A stretch of 64,000 nucleotides of DNA from a virus: positions 33,239 to 97,238 of the IMG/VR virus record IMGVR_UViG_3300042691_014897, one strand, 5' to 3'. The notes beneath the pieces are model-generated. The model worked only from the letters and a program-made list of their open reading frames with translations, was not told the DNA's origin and did no database searches. Shown piece after piece: positions 44,801 to 57,300 of the stretch. Position numbers and translations under genes: made by a program. The first letter of the stretch is position 1. Every line of letters begins with the position of its first letter.

Positions 44801-45342
44801 TTCCTCCTAGTTCTTTAGAATTATATGATTTAGTTTCTTCGAACTTAAATCTTGTTAAAGCTATCAGCGATGAGATTATTTTTCATCCGGTGAGTTATAA
44901 AGTCTTATTCGGATCTTCTGCCACTGAGGATGTTCAAGCTAGTTTTAAAGTTATTAAAAATCCTAATCGTGTTGTGTCTGACAACGATATTAAAACTAGA
45001 GTAATCACTGCTATCGAAGAATTCTTTACATTAGAAAATTGGGATTTTGGAGATACATTTTATTTTACAGAACTTTCAACCTACGTAATGAGTCAACTAA
45101 GCCCTGACATTTCTAGTTTTGTTATAGTACCTAGATTGGGTGGTTTAGGGTTTGGAAGTTTGTTCGAAATTAAATCTGCAAGCGATCAATTGTTTGTCAA
45201 TGGTGCGACTGTTGACGATATTGAGATAATACAAGGTATAACTGCTACATCGATTAAATCGATTTCAGGCACTACTGTAGATTCAACAGTGTCAGAACAG
45301 CAAAATGTAACAAGTTCGAATTACGGAGCAAATAATGGCTGA
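41878..45342 (+). CDS. 6: baseplate wedge protein (gp6-like)
   Basis: The ATG at 41878 (1154 aa) is chosen because TTAGGA precedes it; the longer frame begins with TTG at 41860 inside the promoter. T4 gp6 is 660 aa, so this is large. The N-terminal 130 residues (SFRNADFQSYDFENLRRTM, IESSEYLALIDLIAFLGQSIAFRVDLNARDNFLELAERRESVLRLARMLSYNP) match the gp6 family. The middle holds the baseplate J-like fold. The extra mass lies in beta-rich segments at about 560-900. gp6 forms the ring that links wedges. Its last 8 bases overlap the next gene. Confidence 0.9.
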   Translation: MSVTTRQNRLLIAEDWKKIYQSFRNADFQSYDFENLRRTMIDYIRQNYPEDYNDYIESSEYLALIDLIAFLGQSIAFRVDLNARDNFLELAERRESVLRLARMLSYNPKRNIAATGLLKFTSVTTTENVIDSNGRNLSGQIITWNDPSNSNWYDQFIKVINAGFSKTQQFGNPSDKATIYGIPTEQYRFQSLGESAPVFGFTKTVAGRPMSFEVVSTSFSGQTYIYEEQPKLGNKISCIYRDDGRGPSSSSSGFFMKFVQGELNTGTFTISQPGTNESIDIDAQNINNTDVWLYKLDKDGNEDVLWTPVSNFEANNIIYNSVNKSIRSIYSVITRNNDAVSLQFSDGTFGDLPLGTFRVYYRISNALEYTINTQDIRNISISFPYISNTGQQETLSVTMNLASSVSNATAAETNEDIKANAPATYYTQNRMITGEDYNITPLSSSSQIAKVKAVNRTSSGISRYFDLSDPTGKYSSTILFANDGVVYREEFKSSSRFSYQNKTDIEGIIYNQIFDILKDPNLKNFYYANFIVFITSSLDIIWNNITSDSNLSTGYVSSGDTIFKVGTFTSNDLKYLRSGCLIKFSAPEGKYFDTKNSNRLVTGSATVAGAETVLWAEAITVEDDGTAAGTGVNSDGFGPITLNRIIPQGSIITQIIPRWRTVIETSTIATMVDLIFSNKPFGLRYDSENQQWKIVFELNLDARNNFSLGKQGDQTNQRQDASWLLLFTTDNEYYTVTARIQRYVFESDKEIRFYFDSSNKVYDSKNNAVIKDTIKFLSVNTQPENTLAFTNDKVWDIVSEYIGLDGYVDTKKIIIAFGDSDDNGVVDNPEMFNELVIPASGNISLQNKYIVLEKYIISAGQEDYQYVDNSSGLVTILGTKPTSYSVSDNGKYFYFVDTNTVCKLDVTLSNPWIPTLDYKIYIGRDNLKFQYNHNADYESRIDPGVSNIIDIFVLTKSYDTRFRQWINGSIVNKPLPPSSLELYDLVSSNLNLVKAISDEIIFHPVSYKVLFGSSATEDVQASFKVIKNPNRVVSDNDIKTRVITAIEEFFTLENWDFGDTFYFTELSTYVMSQLSPDISSFVIVPRLGGLGFGSLFEIKSASDQLFVNGATVDDIEIIQGITATSIKSISGTTVDSTVSEQQNVTSSNYGANNG

Positions 45343-48300
45343 GAGTAAGAAAATAAAAAACTTAAAAACAACAGCAACTGATTTATTACCTCGTTATTTT
45401 AAAACAGATGCTAATAAAAAGTTTTTACAGGCCACTATAGATCAGTTAATACAACCGGGTACTGTTAAAAAAGTAAACGGTTATATCGGTCGCCAAAATG
45501 CAAAATCAGCCGTCGGCTCTGATATTTTTATTACTGCTTCGACAAAAGATAGACAAGATTACCAATTAGAACCAGCTCTTACAATTAAAGACTCTATCGG
45601 TAATAATGTATTTTTCAAAGATTATCAAGACTATATTAACCAATTGTCTGTATTCGGATCAAACACAAAAAATCATAATAGATTAAATCGCCAAGAATTT
45701 TATTCTTGGAATCCGCATATCGACTGGGATAAATTTGTTAACTTTCAAAATTATTACTGGTTACCGTATGGCCCAGATACTGTAAGAATATTTGGCCAAC
45801 AAGAAAATATTATAAGTTCATATAAAGTAGATTTACAATCCGAAACTGATAATAATGTTTACGTGTTCAGCCCAGACGGTGCTACACAAAACCCTACTTT
45901 AAAATTGTTTAGAGGACAAACTTATAGATTTGAAATTAACAGTCCAGGAAATCCATTTAGTATTAAGACTGCAAGATCTCCCGAATCATTTGATCGATAT
46001 ATTAATCCTGGTGTAACTGGATATGCTGTAGAAAATGGCGTAATTGAAATTACTTTACCATATAATAGTCCGGATATTCTTTATTATGTGAGTGAAACAG
46101 ATATCGATCTCGGCGGAGTTTTTCAAGTAGAATCTATCGAGGAAAATACAGTTTTAGATATTTCGACAGATATTTTAGGAAAGAAAGAATACGTATTATC
46201 AGACGGAACAAAATTAAGCAATGGAATGAAAGTTTCATTTGTGGGCAATGTCAGTCCTGCTGAGTATTCTGTTGGACAATATTATGTAGAAGGTGTTGGT
46301 AGGTCTATCCGTCTTGTAAACGAAAAAGTTTTAGAACTAATTAGTACCTATACTAATCAACAATCTGTACCGTTTGATTCCGGAAAATTTGACAGCCAGC
46401 CTTGGGACGATGCTATTTCATTCGCTGGAAAATCTGATTACATTGTTGTTAACCGTGCTAGTACCGATAGGAATCCTTGGAGTCGATATAATCGTTGGTT
46501 CCATAAAGATGTCATTGAGAAAAGTGCAACTTATAACAATAAAGTAGCTTCTATAGATCAATCAGCTAGAGCAACTAGACCTATTATCGAGTTCGAACCA
46601 AATATTAAACTTTATAATTTTGGAACTAGAGCCCTCGGCGATGTAGATGTGATTGACGATTATACTGTTGATGTTTTTTCTATGGTAGAAGGCCAGCTAG
46701 GATATAACGTTGACGGAATTCAACTAGCTCAAGGTCAGCGTGTGTTGTTTACTGCTGATACCGACAGACTAGTTAGGAACAGAATTTATAAGGTTGATTT
46801 TTTATTACTCGACGGCGTACGAAAAATACATTTAGTAGAGCAAGAGCTACCAGTTACAAACGATCTAGTATTGATCCGCCAGGGGAATAAGAATAAAGGA
46901 CAGATGTATTGGTATGATGGAGATCAATGGAATCTAGGTCAGCAAAAAACTTCAGTAAATCAATCTCCTATGTTCGATGTATTTGACGAAACTGGACATA
47001 GCTTTGGAGATAAAACTGTTTATGACGGATCGACATTTAAGGGAACTAAACTCTTTTCTTATAAGCAAGGAACAGGTGCTAACGACGCAACTTTAGGATT
47101 TCCATTGTCTTATAAAAACATAACCAATATTGGGGATATTGTTTTTAATTTTAATTTAGCAACTGATAAGTTTCAATACAAAGATATAGTTGATATCAAA
47201 GATAAACAAATTAAAGTAGGTTATCTTTTTAATTATGAAGATACTGACGCTGGATATATTAACGGTTGGACTACAGCCCGTACATTTGATGTACAACCAG
47301 CAGTAAGAATTTATAAAAATTCTAACAAATTTAATAATTTTAATATCGATATTTTTGATGATATCGATAGTTTAGGCGATCTTCGAGTTAAGGTATTTGT
47401 TAACGGATTGTTTGTACAACCTGCCGACTATACAATCTCAACGAGTGGTCGATATAAAACAATTATTTTAAATAATGACATTCTAGATTCAGACGTTTTA
47501 ACAATCAAATGTTATTCTAACCAACCTATTAATGAAAATGGTTATTACGAAGTTCCTATAAATTTACAAAATAATCCATCTAATAACGATATAGGAGATT
47601 TTACTCTTGGAGAAGTTATTGATCATGTTGGATCTATTGTAGAAAATTTAGAAAATTTCGAAGGGCAGTTTCCAGGACCAAATAATCTCAGAGATTTAGG
47701 CGGTGTTTCTGATCTCGGAACTAAGTTTGTTCAACACAGCGGCCCGATGAGCTTGGTCTTGTATCATGTAACATCCGATACAAATAACATTATCAGAGCC
47801 ATTGAATCGTCTAGAGAAGACTATAATAAATTTAAAAGAAATTTTGTTTCAGTAGCAGAAAATCTTGGGATTGATACTGACCCGGTAGAGTTAGTAAATC
47901 TAATTTTACAAGAAATTAATAAAGATAAACCAAAGTCAAGTCCTTACTATTTTAGTGATATGATCCCATACGCTGGCGGAATCAAAACTGAACTAACAGT
48001 AATTGACTATAGAATAAAAACATATCCTTTAACAAATAATTTTAATTTAGATACATTATCAAATAAGGCAGTTATCGTTTATCTTAATGACAACCAACTA
48101 CTGTATGAAAAAGATTATACATTTAGTGATCAGGGATTTGTTGTTATTTCTGCAGAATTGCAAAACGATGATAAAGTTACAATATGGGAATTTGAAAATA
48201 CTAATGGATGCTGTGTTCCACCAACACCAACTAAGTTAGGTATTTGGCCAAAATATGAACCTAAAAAGATTTATGATACCACGTTGGTAAATCCACGGTG

Positions 48301-51300
48301 GATGATACAGGGCCACGACGGTAGCTTAATATTGGCCTACAATGATTACAGAGACGATTTAATATTAGAATTAGAAAAGAGAATTTTTAATAATATTAAA
48401 ATTAAGTACGATTCTAACATATTTGATGTACAAGATTTAATTCCGTCTTTTAATAAGAGTAATAGATATTCGCTGTCTGAATTTAATGAAGTCCTCTCAA
48501 TAAGTTTTTACCAGTGGTCGGGACTTGTTAGTAAAGATTTTACTAAACCGCTTGGTTATTCTAGAGATAATAGTCTTACTTTTAACTATAAAGAATTACC
48601 GGCATTAGACGGTTCTTCGCCTCTTCCGGGATACTGGAGAGGTGTCTATCAGTGGATGCTAGGAACAGATAGGCCGAACCTTTGTCCTTGGGAAATGTTA
48701 GGTTTTTCTATAGAGCCAAGTTGGTGGCAAGAAGTATATGGTCCTGCTCCATATACTAGCGACAATTTAATAATGTGGGAAGACATAGCCGATGGGCTAG
48801 TAAAGCAACCTAATTCACCAACGGTGTATGTAGAAAAATACAAGAGGCCATATCTAAAAGGAAGAATACCGGTAGATCAAGATGGAAATATTATTAGTCC
48901 ATTAGATTCTGGTTTAGCTCTAGGACCGATCACAACTAGCACAGCTAACGATTTTGTATTCGGAGACCAAAGTCCTGTTGAGACTGCTTGGCGAAGAAGT
49001 AGTTATTATCCGTTCAGTGTAATGGTTGCATCAATGTTGTTGCAGCCAGCAACTACCTTAGGAACTCTTTTAGATAGGTCAAGAATTGTTAGAAATTTAG
49101 CAGGGCAGTTGATTTATAAAGATACTGGAGTTAGAATTACAGCCAGCGACATTGTATTGCCTAGCATCTATTCTAGCACTTCTAATATTAAATCTTCTGG
49201 AATTATTAATTACATTGTAGATTATATCCTTAGTGACAATTTAAGATCTTATACTGAGTATCAATATAATTTAAAAAATATTCAAGCTAAACTATCGTAC
49301 AGAATAGGATCTTTTAGCAGTAAAGAAAAATTTAAGTTACTATTAGATAGTAAAACACCTTTAAGTCAAAGTAGTGTATTTGTCCCTCAAGAAGATTATG
49401 AGATTATTCTAAATTCGTCTAGTCCTATCAAGAAGATATCATATAGCGGAGTAGTTATTACGAAGGGTGCTGACGGTTTTTCAGTAAAAGGTTACAGTAA
49501 AACTCAACCATACTTTAAATATTATCCAGCTACTAATCTTGGTTTACTAATAAACATCGGCGGCATATCTGAGGGATTTGTTGAATGGACTTCTCAGTCA
49601 ACATATTCTTCTGGTAAAGTAATATTTTACAATAATAGATATTACAGATCAAAAGTTTTACATACAACATCAGATACATTTGATTCTAAATATTATCAAT
49701 TACTACCGTCTCTTCCTCTAATTGGTGGTCGAGATGCTTATATACGAACAGAATGGGATAGGACCGAGGAAATCGTAGTTCCATACGGAACTAGATTTAG
49801 AACAATTCAAGAAGTTGTTGATTTCCTTTTAGGATACGGCGAATATTTGAAAGACCAAGGATTTATTTTTGATGACTTTAATGCAGAATTAAATGCTATA
49901 ACTAATTGGGAAACTAGTGCTAAAGAATTTTTATTCTGGACTACACAAAACTGGAGCACCGGCGAAGACCAATGGGACGACTGGAAGCCAAATGAATTTG
50001 TACCTGTAGGTAGTGTTGTAAAGTACGCCGGCGATTATTATAAATCAGTAGTTACATCGGATCCTTCAGAAGTTTTTCAAGAAGATAATTTTGTTAAACT
50101 TGACGGACTAAGTGACATTGGAAGTGCTGTAATAAGCCTAAGTCCAGCCGCAATTAAATTAACTTTCGAAGCACCGTTAAGTGTAGTCGACGACATTCGT
50201 AATTCTTTTAATGGTTACGAAATATTTAAAGTTGACGGAACACCGATACAACCTAATTTTTTAAATAATTATAGAGAAGATAATGCAGTAAGTTATACAC
50301 CAACTGAAGACGGTATATATGGTGCAACTTTTTATCTCGTGCAAAAAGAACAAGTTGTTATTCTTAATAATTCAACTTTGTTCAACGATACAATTTATAA
50401 TCCTGAAAGCGGATATAGACAAGAAAAAATTAAAGTATCCGGGTATGTTAGTAGCGAATGGAACGGATCGTTCAACATTCCAGGATTTATCTTCGATCAA
50501 GCGAAGATCGATGATTGGGAGTCATGGAAAGATTATGCGCTAGGCGACATTGTAAAATATAAGCAATTTTATTATTCTGCTTCTCGATTTATTCCTGGAG
50601 AGGAGTCGTTTGATAATAACAAGTGGATTAAGTTAGATCAAAAACCTACTCCGCGATTATTACCTAACTGGACATATAAAGCCGAGCAGTTTACAGATTT
50701 TTATAGTTTAGATAGCGACAATTTTGACGGAGATCAGCAGGCAGTAGCACAACATTTAGTTGGATATCAAAAGCGTCAATATCTAAGTAACATTATTAAA
50801 GACGACGTTAGCGAATTTAAGTTTTATCAAGGAATGATAGTTGAAAAGGGAACACAAAATGTTCTTAATAAACTATTTGATGTTCTGAGTGCCGATGATA
50901 AAGAAAGCGTTGATTTTTATGAAGAATGGGCATTACGTACCGGGCAGTACGGTGCAAGCCAGGCATTTGAAAACATCGAATTTATAATTGACGAATCTGA
51001 TGTAAAAAATAATCCCCAAGGATACGAGCTAGTTAATCAAATTGACACATCATTGGTTGACTTTATAGTAAGACAGACCCCTAATGAAGTGTATCTTAAG
51101 CCAGTAGGATACAGCAATAGTCCGTGGCCTGTTGCAGAAGATAAGCCGTCATTTTTAAGAACACCGGGATATGTAAGACCTAGCGATGTTAAGTATTCAT
51201 TTGTGTCGCTCGATCAAGTAATTAGTACTGATATTACTGATTATGTTGAAGGTGATTATGTTTGGGTCGGATTCGAAGGCAGAGAATGGAATGTCTATAG

Positions 51301-54300
51301 ATACAGTCGATTAGAACAAACAGTTGTCGATGCTGCCTATTCTACTAATGACAAGTTATTAACATTGGTCTTAGACAAGAATACTTCAGTACGCATAGGT
51401 GATATCATCGGAATAGATCAAGTATCTACCTTTCCAGGATTTTATAAAGTTGTTGATATAGACTTAAAGAAAATTATTTTATCAGCACCGTCTATTACTA
51501 ATTTTAGAACACCGTTTACTGAACAAAATAAGATAGTAATTTCAACATTTTATTCTTATAGGGTAAAAAATGTTGTTAATGGTAACGGGTCAATTGACTA
51601 TGCTATAGATAGGGCAGACCAAGTACTAAAGACTGCACCAAACAACGGTGAACTACTTTGGATTGACGACAACGGAAATAATAAATGGATGACATGGCAG
51701 TATAATCCAATTTACTCTTTAGATGAAATTATTAATACTGCTCCGCAAGAAGGTCTTTCATATGGAAGAAGAATTGTATTAAATCCTGGCGCTAATATTA
51801 CTGCTATTTCTAATGACCTTGGCGAAGTAATTATATATGATAAAGCCGGACCAGTTGCACCGTGGCTACAAAGACAAACAATAACTGTTCCATTTATATC
51901 TAAGAATACTGGTTTCGATGATAATGCTACGCCTGCGAGTTTAACCGGTGATGTTATAGCTATCTCCGGAGACAGTAGGTGGTTAGCAACTGGAACACCG
52001 TTGGCAAATAATGTGTCTTCTAGATTGAAATATGTAGGAGGTTCTCCTCTGTGGTCTTCAGTGACAAGCTATGCTGTAGGCGATATAGTAATTTATAATT
52101 CTAAACCTTACCAAGCACAGTTTATTGTTGGCCTTCCTGCAAATTTAAATAAGAATCCAGAAACTCAAACAAATTTCTGGAAGGAAATTTCTTATATTCC
52201 AGTTGGTGAAGATTCTTTATCAACAAACTCTAATTTAACAAAACAAGGTGTTGTTTCGATATACGAAAAAGATGCGAATAATATCTTTACGTTAGTTGCT
52301 ACGATTGTTAGCCCGCATCCGTTGAATAATGAAAAATTTGGATCAAGTCTTGCATTCGGTAGTGATACTTTATTAGTCGGTTCCGAAGGATTCCAGAACG
52401 ACACAGGTAAAGTTTATAGATTAACCTATAAGACAACTATCGAAGCCACTACAAACTATAACCCAGTTGGTAGTTCTGGACAGACATTAGTTGTGTCAAG
52501 TACTGCAAATATACGAGCAGGTATGCATGTGCTAGGAAATGGTTTCACTACACAATATGTAGCACAGGTAGTTAATTCTACAACATTAATATTAAATGCC
52601 CCCCCTGATTCAGATCCAAGTACAATATTATCATTTACTGTAACCGGTTGGAGATACGATACTAGTATAGTAGTCGGCGAGCCATTGCAGTCTGGAAGTA
52701 GGTTTGGTACATCTACTATAGTAAGTAAAGATAATTCAACGCTTTTAGTTTCTGCACCAGGCGGCGTCTATGATAATAATAGTGAAAATTTATCAGTCGA
52801 AGGTGACGAATTAATTAAGATACCCGGAAAAGTTTTCGTCTATAAGTTAGCTTCTGGGCAATATTCTCTTTATACTGTTCTAACTAACGGATCACCAGAT
52901 TACGGTACTTCAATTACAGTTTCTAACACTGGGCAATATATTGCAGTTTCTTCTATTTTTGATGATAAAGAAACGATAGATCAAGGAACAGTTATTGTCT
53001 ACAAGGACAACGGCACTGGTTATTCTCAATATCAGGAGTTATACAATCTTGATCCCGAAACTGCTGAATTCTTCGGCTCAAAAATATCTTTTATGAATGA
53101 TTATGATACATTAGTTGTTTATAGCGAAGGTTCAGACACTAAAACAACAATGACGATCGATTTAGGATCAACAACATTTGATAATAACTTGACAAAAATT
53201 GTTGATGTCGCTGAGGATAGCGGTCGAATCGATGTATATGACAGGTATGGTAGCAAATGGATATTCAGTGAGAGCCTAGTAAATGGACAAGATATTTCTA
53301 CAGGATATAGTACAGGTTTAGCTGTAGGATCTGACGTTATCTTAGTCGGAGCTCCATATGCCCTTGACCAAGGACTTAGCTCTGGTAGAGTACACGAATA
53401 TAGAAAACCAATAGGGAAATTTAGTTGGTCAGTCTTGCATCAAGAAACAGATAGAATTGATTTATCAAAGATTAAACGAGCATTCTTATACGATCGAAAC
53501 ACTAATAAATTAGTATCTTATCTTGATGTCATTGATTCTACACAAGGCAGAATTCCAGGCCTTGCTGACCAAGAAATTAGATATAAAACTTTTTACGATC
53601 CTGCAATTTATTCAGTTGGAAACTCTACAGTAAAAATTGACGAAGGAATGGCTTGGGGTAAAGCACAAGTAGGAACTCTCTGGTGGGATTTAAGAACTGC
53701 TAAATTTTACGACAGTCAAGATAATGATCTAGTATATAGGAATAGTACTTGGAATACATTGTTCCCGGGAGCAAGCGTTGATATCTACGAATGGGTAGAA
53801 ACAACATTAACACCTTCTCAGTGGAATAGCAGAGCAGATACAGACGAAGGGCTAATAACAGGTGTTAGCGGCACTACTCTTTATGGTAACGATGTTTATG
53901 GTTTAATTAAAAAATATGATTCTGTCGCTAAAACATTTAAGAACACTTATTATTATTGGGTTAAGAACAAGAAAACTATTCCAAATGTCAACTTTAGAAA
54001 AATCCCTGCTAATGATGTAGCAGAATTAATTTCTAACCCTAGGGGGTATGGTTACAAATATCTTGCATTAACAAGTCCTAATTCGTTTAGTCTTGTTAAC
54101 GTTAAGCCTTTGCTTCAGGATTCAAATATTGTTTTATCCGTTGAATACTGGACCGGGAATTACGATAATAAAAACATTCATAACGAATGGAAAATTATTA
54201 GTAACAATCCAAATTCTTCGATTCCTCGTTTCATTGAAAACAAATGGTTTGACAGTTTATGCGGTAAAGACGAGGCAGGTCGACTAGTCCCAGATACTAC

Positions 54301-57300
54301 ACTACCTCCAAAAATAAAATACGGCATAGAATTTAGACCAAGACAGGGAATGTTTGTTAATAGATTTGAAGCATTAAAACAGTTTATCGAACAAATAAAT
54401 CTTGTTCTAATTAATAATCTGATCGTAGAGAGATCTGATTTATCAAGCATAGAACAATTTGAAAAAGAACCTTCGGAGATATCGGGTCTGTACGATTCGG
54501 CAATTGATTCTGAAGAAGAATTACGATTTACGAATATTGGAACATACGAAAAGGCAGTACTAAAACCGATTATTAATGATGGAAGAATAACAGGAATTGA
54601 TATTGTACAAAGAGGTAGAGGATATTTAATTGCTCCTTATTTGACAATTAGCGGTACTGGCACCGGTGCAGTAGTTCGATCAGTCCTTGATACTCGAGGG
54701 AGAATTACCGGAGTTGAAATTATTTCTCAAGGAGAGGGATACTCTGATCAAACAACAGTTACAGTTAGAAATTATTCTATACTAGTACACAGTGATAGTA
54801 CAGCGTACGGCAATTGGAGCATATACTCATATGAGCCTCTATCTTTAACTTGGTCAAGAGTACAAACACAATCGTATGACGTAAGAAATTATTGGTCATA
54901 TGTAGATTGGTATGCTCCGGGCTACAATCAATTTACTGCTATCGATTTTTCTGTAAGCTCCTTTGTAGACCTAAATAATTTAAAGACAGATATTGATCAA
55001 ATAGTTAAGATTAGAACTACTAATAACGGAACTTGGTTGTTATTAAGAAAGTATGCCGAGTCGACATCAGTTGACTGGACACAGAGCTATGAAGTAATTG
55101 GTAGCGAAAAAGGAACAATACAGTTTAATTCTAATTTGTATAGCTTCTCAAATACACAATATGGTTTCGATGCTTCGCTTTATGACTCATCGATATTTGA
55201 TAATTCTGCTTCGATAGAATTGCGAATTATTTTAAATGCAATTAAGAACAATATTCTTACAGACGACCTAAAACAATCATATCTTGATTTATTCTTTAAT
55301 AGCGTAAGATATGTATTAAGCGAACAGAACTATGTAGATTGGATATTTAAAACTAGTTTCGTTAAAGCTAAACACTCAGTCGGCGAATTAAAACAAAAAG
55401 TCACATACAATAATGACAATCTTGAAAACTTTGAAGATTTTATCAACGAAGTTAAGCCATATAGAACTAAGATAAGAGAATTTATTAGTTCATACGACAA
55501 AGTTGATAATTCTTTATTGTCAACAACTGATTTTGATTTACCAGCGGTATTTGAAGATGGTGCAATAACTCCGATAGATGTAGTCGTTAGAAACGGTATA
55601 GTACAAACTAATTCCAACAAATTATTAGAATATCCATGGAAGCATTGGTACGATAATTTAGGATATAATATCACGTCAATAGTTGTTTCGTCGCAAGGCG
55701 CCGGATATGTAAGTGAACCTGTTGTAAGAATAATCAGCAATTCCGGATCCGGCGCTCGTGCCAGAGCGTTTATAACTAACGGAAAAGTTACAAGAATATC
55801 TTTAATTAATCGTGGTTCAGGATATCTTGATGCTCCTGTAATCGTCCTCGAGGGAGGTCTTGGTACAACTGGAGTACAGGCTAGGGCCGTGGCTATTATA
55901 GGTGACGGCGTTATTAGAAATAATCACATCGGAATAAAGTTTGACAGACTAACACAACGTTATTTTATTACAAGTTTGCAAGAAACTGAAACTTATTCTG
56001 GTAGTGTTGCAGTTTCTGGTTCTAGACTACAGTTTCCTCTAAAGTGGGCACCTGATATTGTTAATACATTTGCTAATAATGTTAAACTTGGAATCGAAAC
56101 CGTTACAATAAATGATGTAGAAGTATTAAAATCAGATTATAAATTATCAACTGTTAAATCTACATCCAGAGGTTATACAAGTTATAGTGGTCTATTAACA
56201 TTTGACGTTGCACCTGCAAGAGGATCTACAGTTAAAATTAACTATACTAAAGATTGGTCAGTCCTTAATGCGGCTGACAGAATTCAATATTATTATGATC
56301 CAGTAGCCGGAGAGCTCGGTAAAGAGCTAGGACAGCTAATGACCGGAGTCGATTACGGTGGTGTCAACGTTACCGGACTATCATTTGAAGTTGGTCAGGG
56401 ATGGGATAGTGTACCGTATTATACAGACAAATGGGATAGCTCAGACACTACATTTAGCGATTATATTGTAACTGTTGCTGCCAATACACATAGCTTCACC
56501 CTGCCATATGTTCCTCCTAACGGAACAGAAATGAACGTTTATTATTCTAGTAAGAATATTGAAACTTATCCCGGTGACGGATTCACAAAAATTTATAATT
56601 TTAACATTTTAAATATCTATCCGCCAACAGTTAGAGTAGAAACTACAGTTGAATTTGATGATACAGCTACTACTAATGTTGAAGGTAGCAATACAATTAC
56701 CTTAGTAAGTGTTAATAACATTCAAGTCGGTGACATAGTAACAATAATTCCAGATGTTGAGAAAACTATTGGTTTAGACACTAAGGTAATAGAAGTCAAT
56801 ACTATTAACAAAACAGTTAAGCTAGATCAAATATTGTTTAAAGACATCGAAACAGGAACTTCTGCTGTGTTTACAAGAACGCTAGTAGATCCTATAGATT
56901 GTACTATAAATTCTAATGGAACAGTATTTTTAAATGATGCAGTCCCAACAGGTAGTAATATTGTTATAACAGCATTTTTTGATCCTGTTCGATTAGACGA
57001 TCCTTATTATAATAGCAAAACATCGGCTCAAGAAACATTAGCCGATGCTCAAGAAGTATTAACTACGAAAACTAATGAATATTATACATTAGTAAACAGT
57101 GAAGTAGATTTACAGGAACAACTTGAATCTCTTACTGACGAAATTTATCAACTACAAACGGAATTAAATGCATTAAATGTCATTATCGATGGACTTGATC
57201 CAAGCAATCCTCTATACATTGAATCAGTTAACCGTATAAATGATTTAGTGAATACAGAAATTCCTGCGGTACAAGATCAAATAGATTCAGTAAGTAATGA

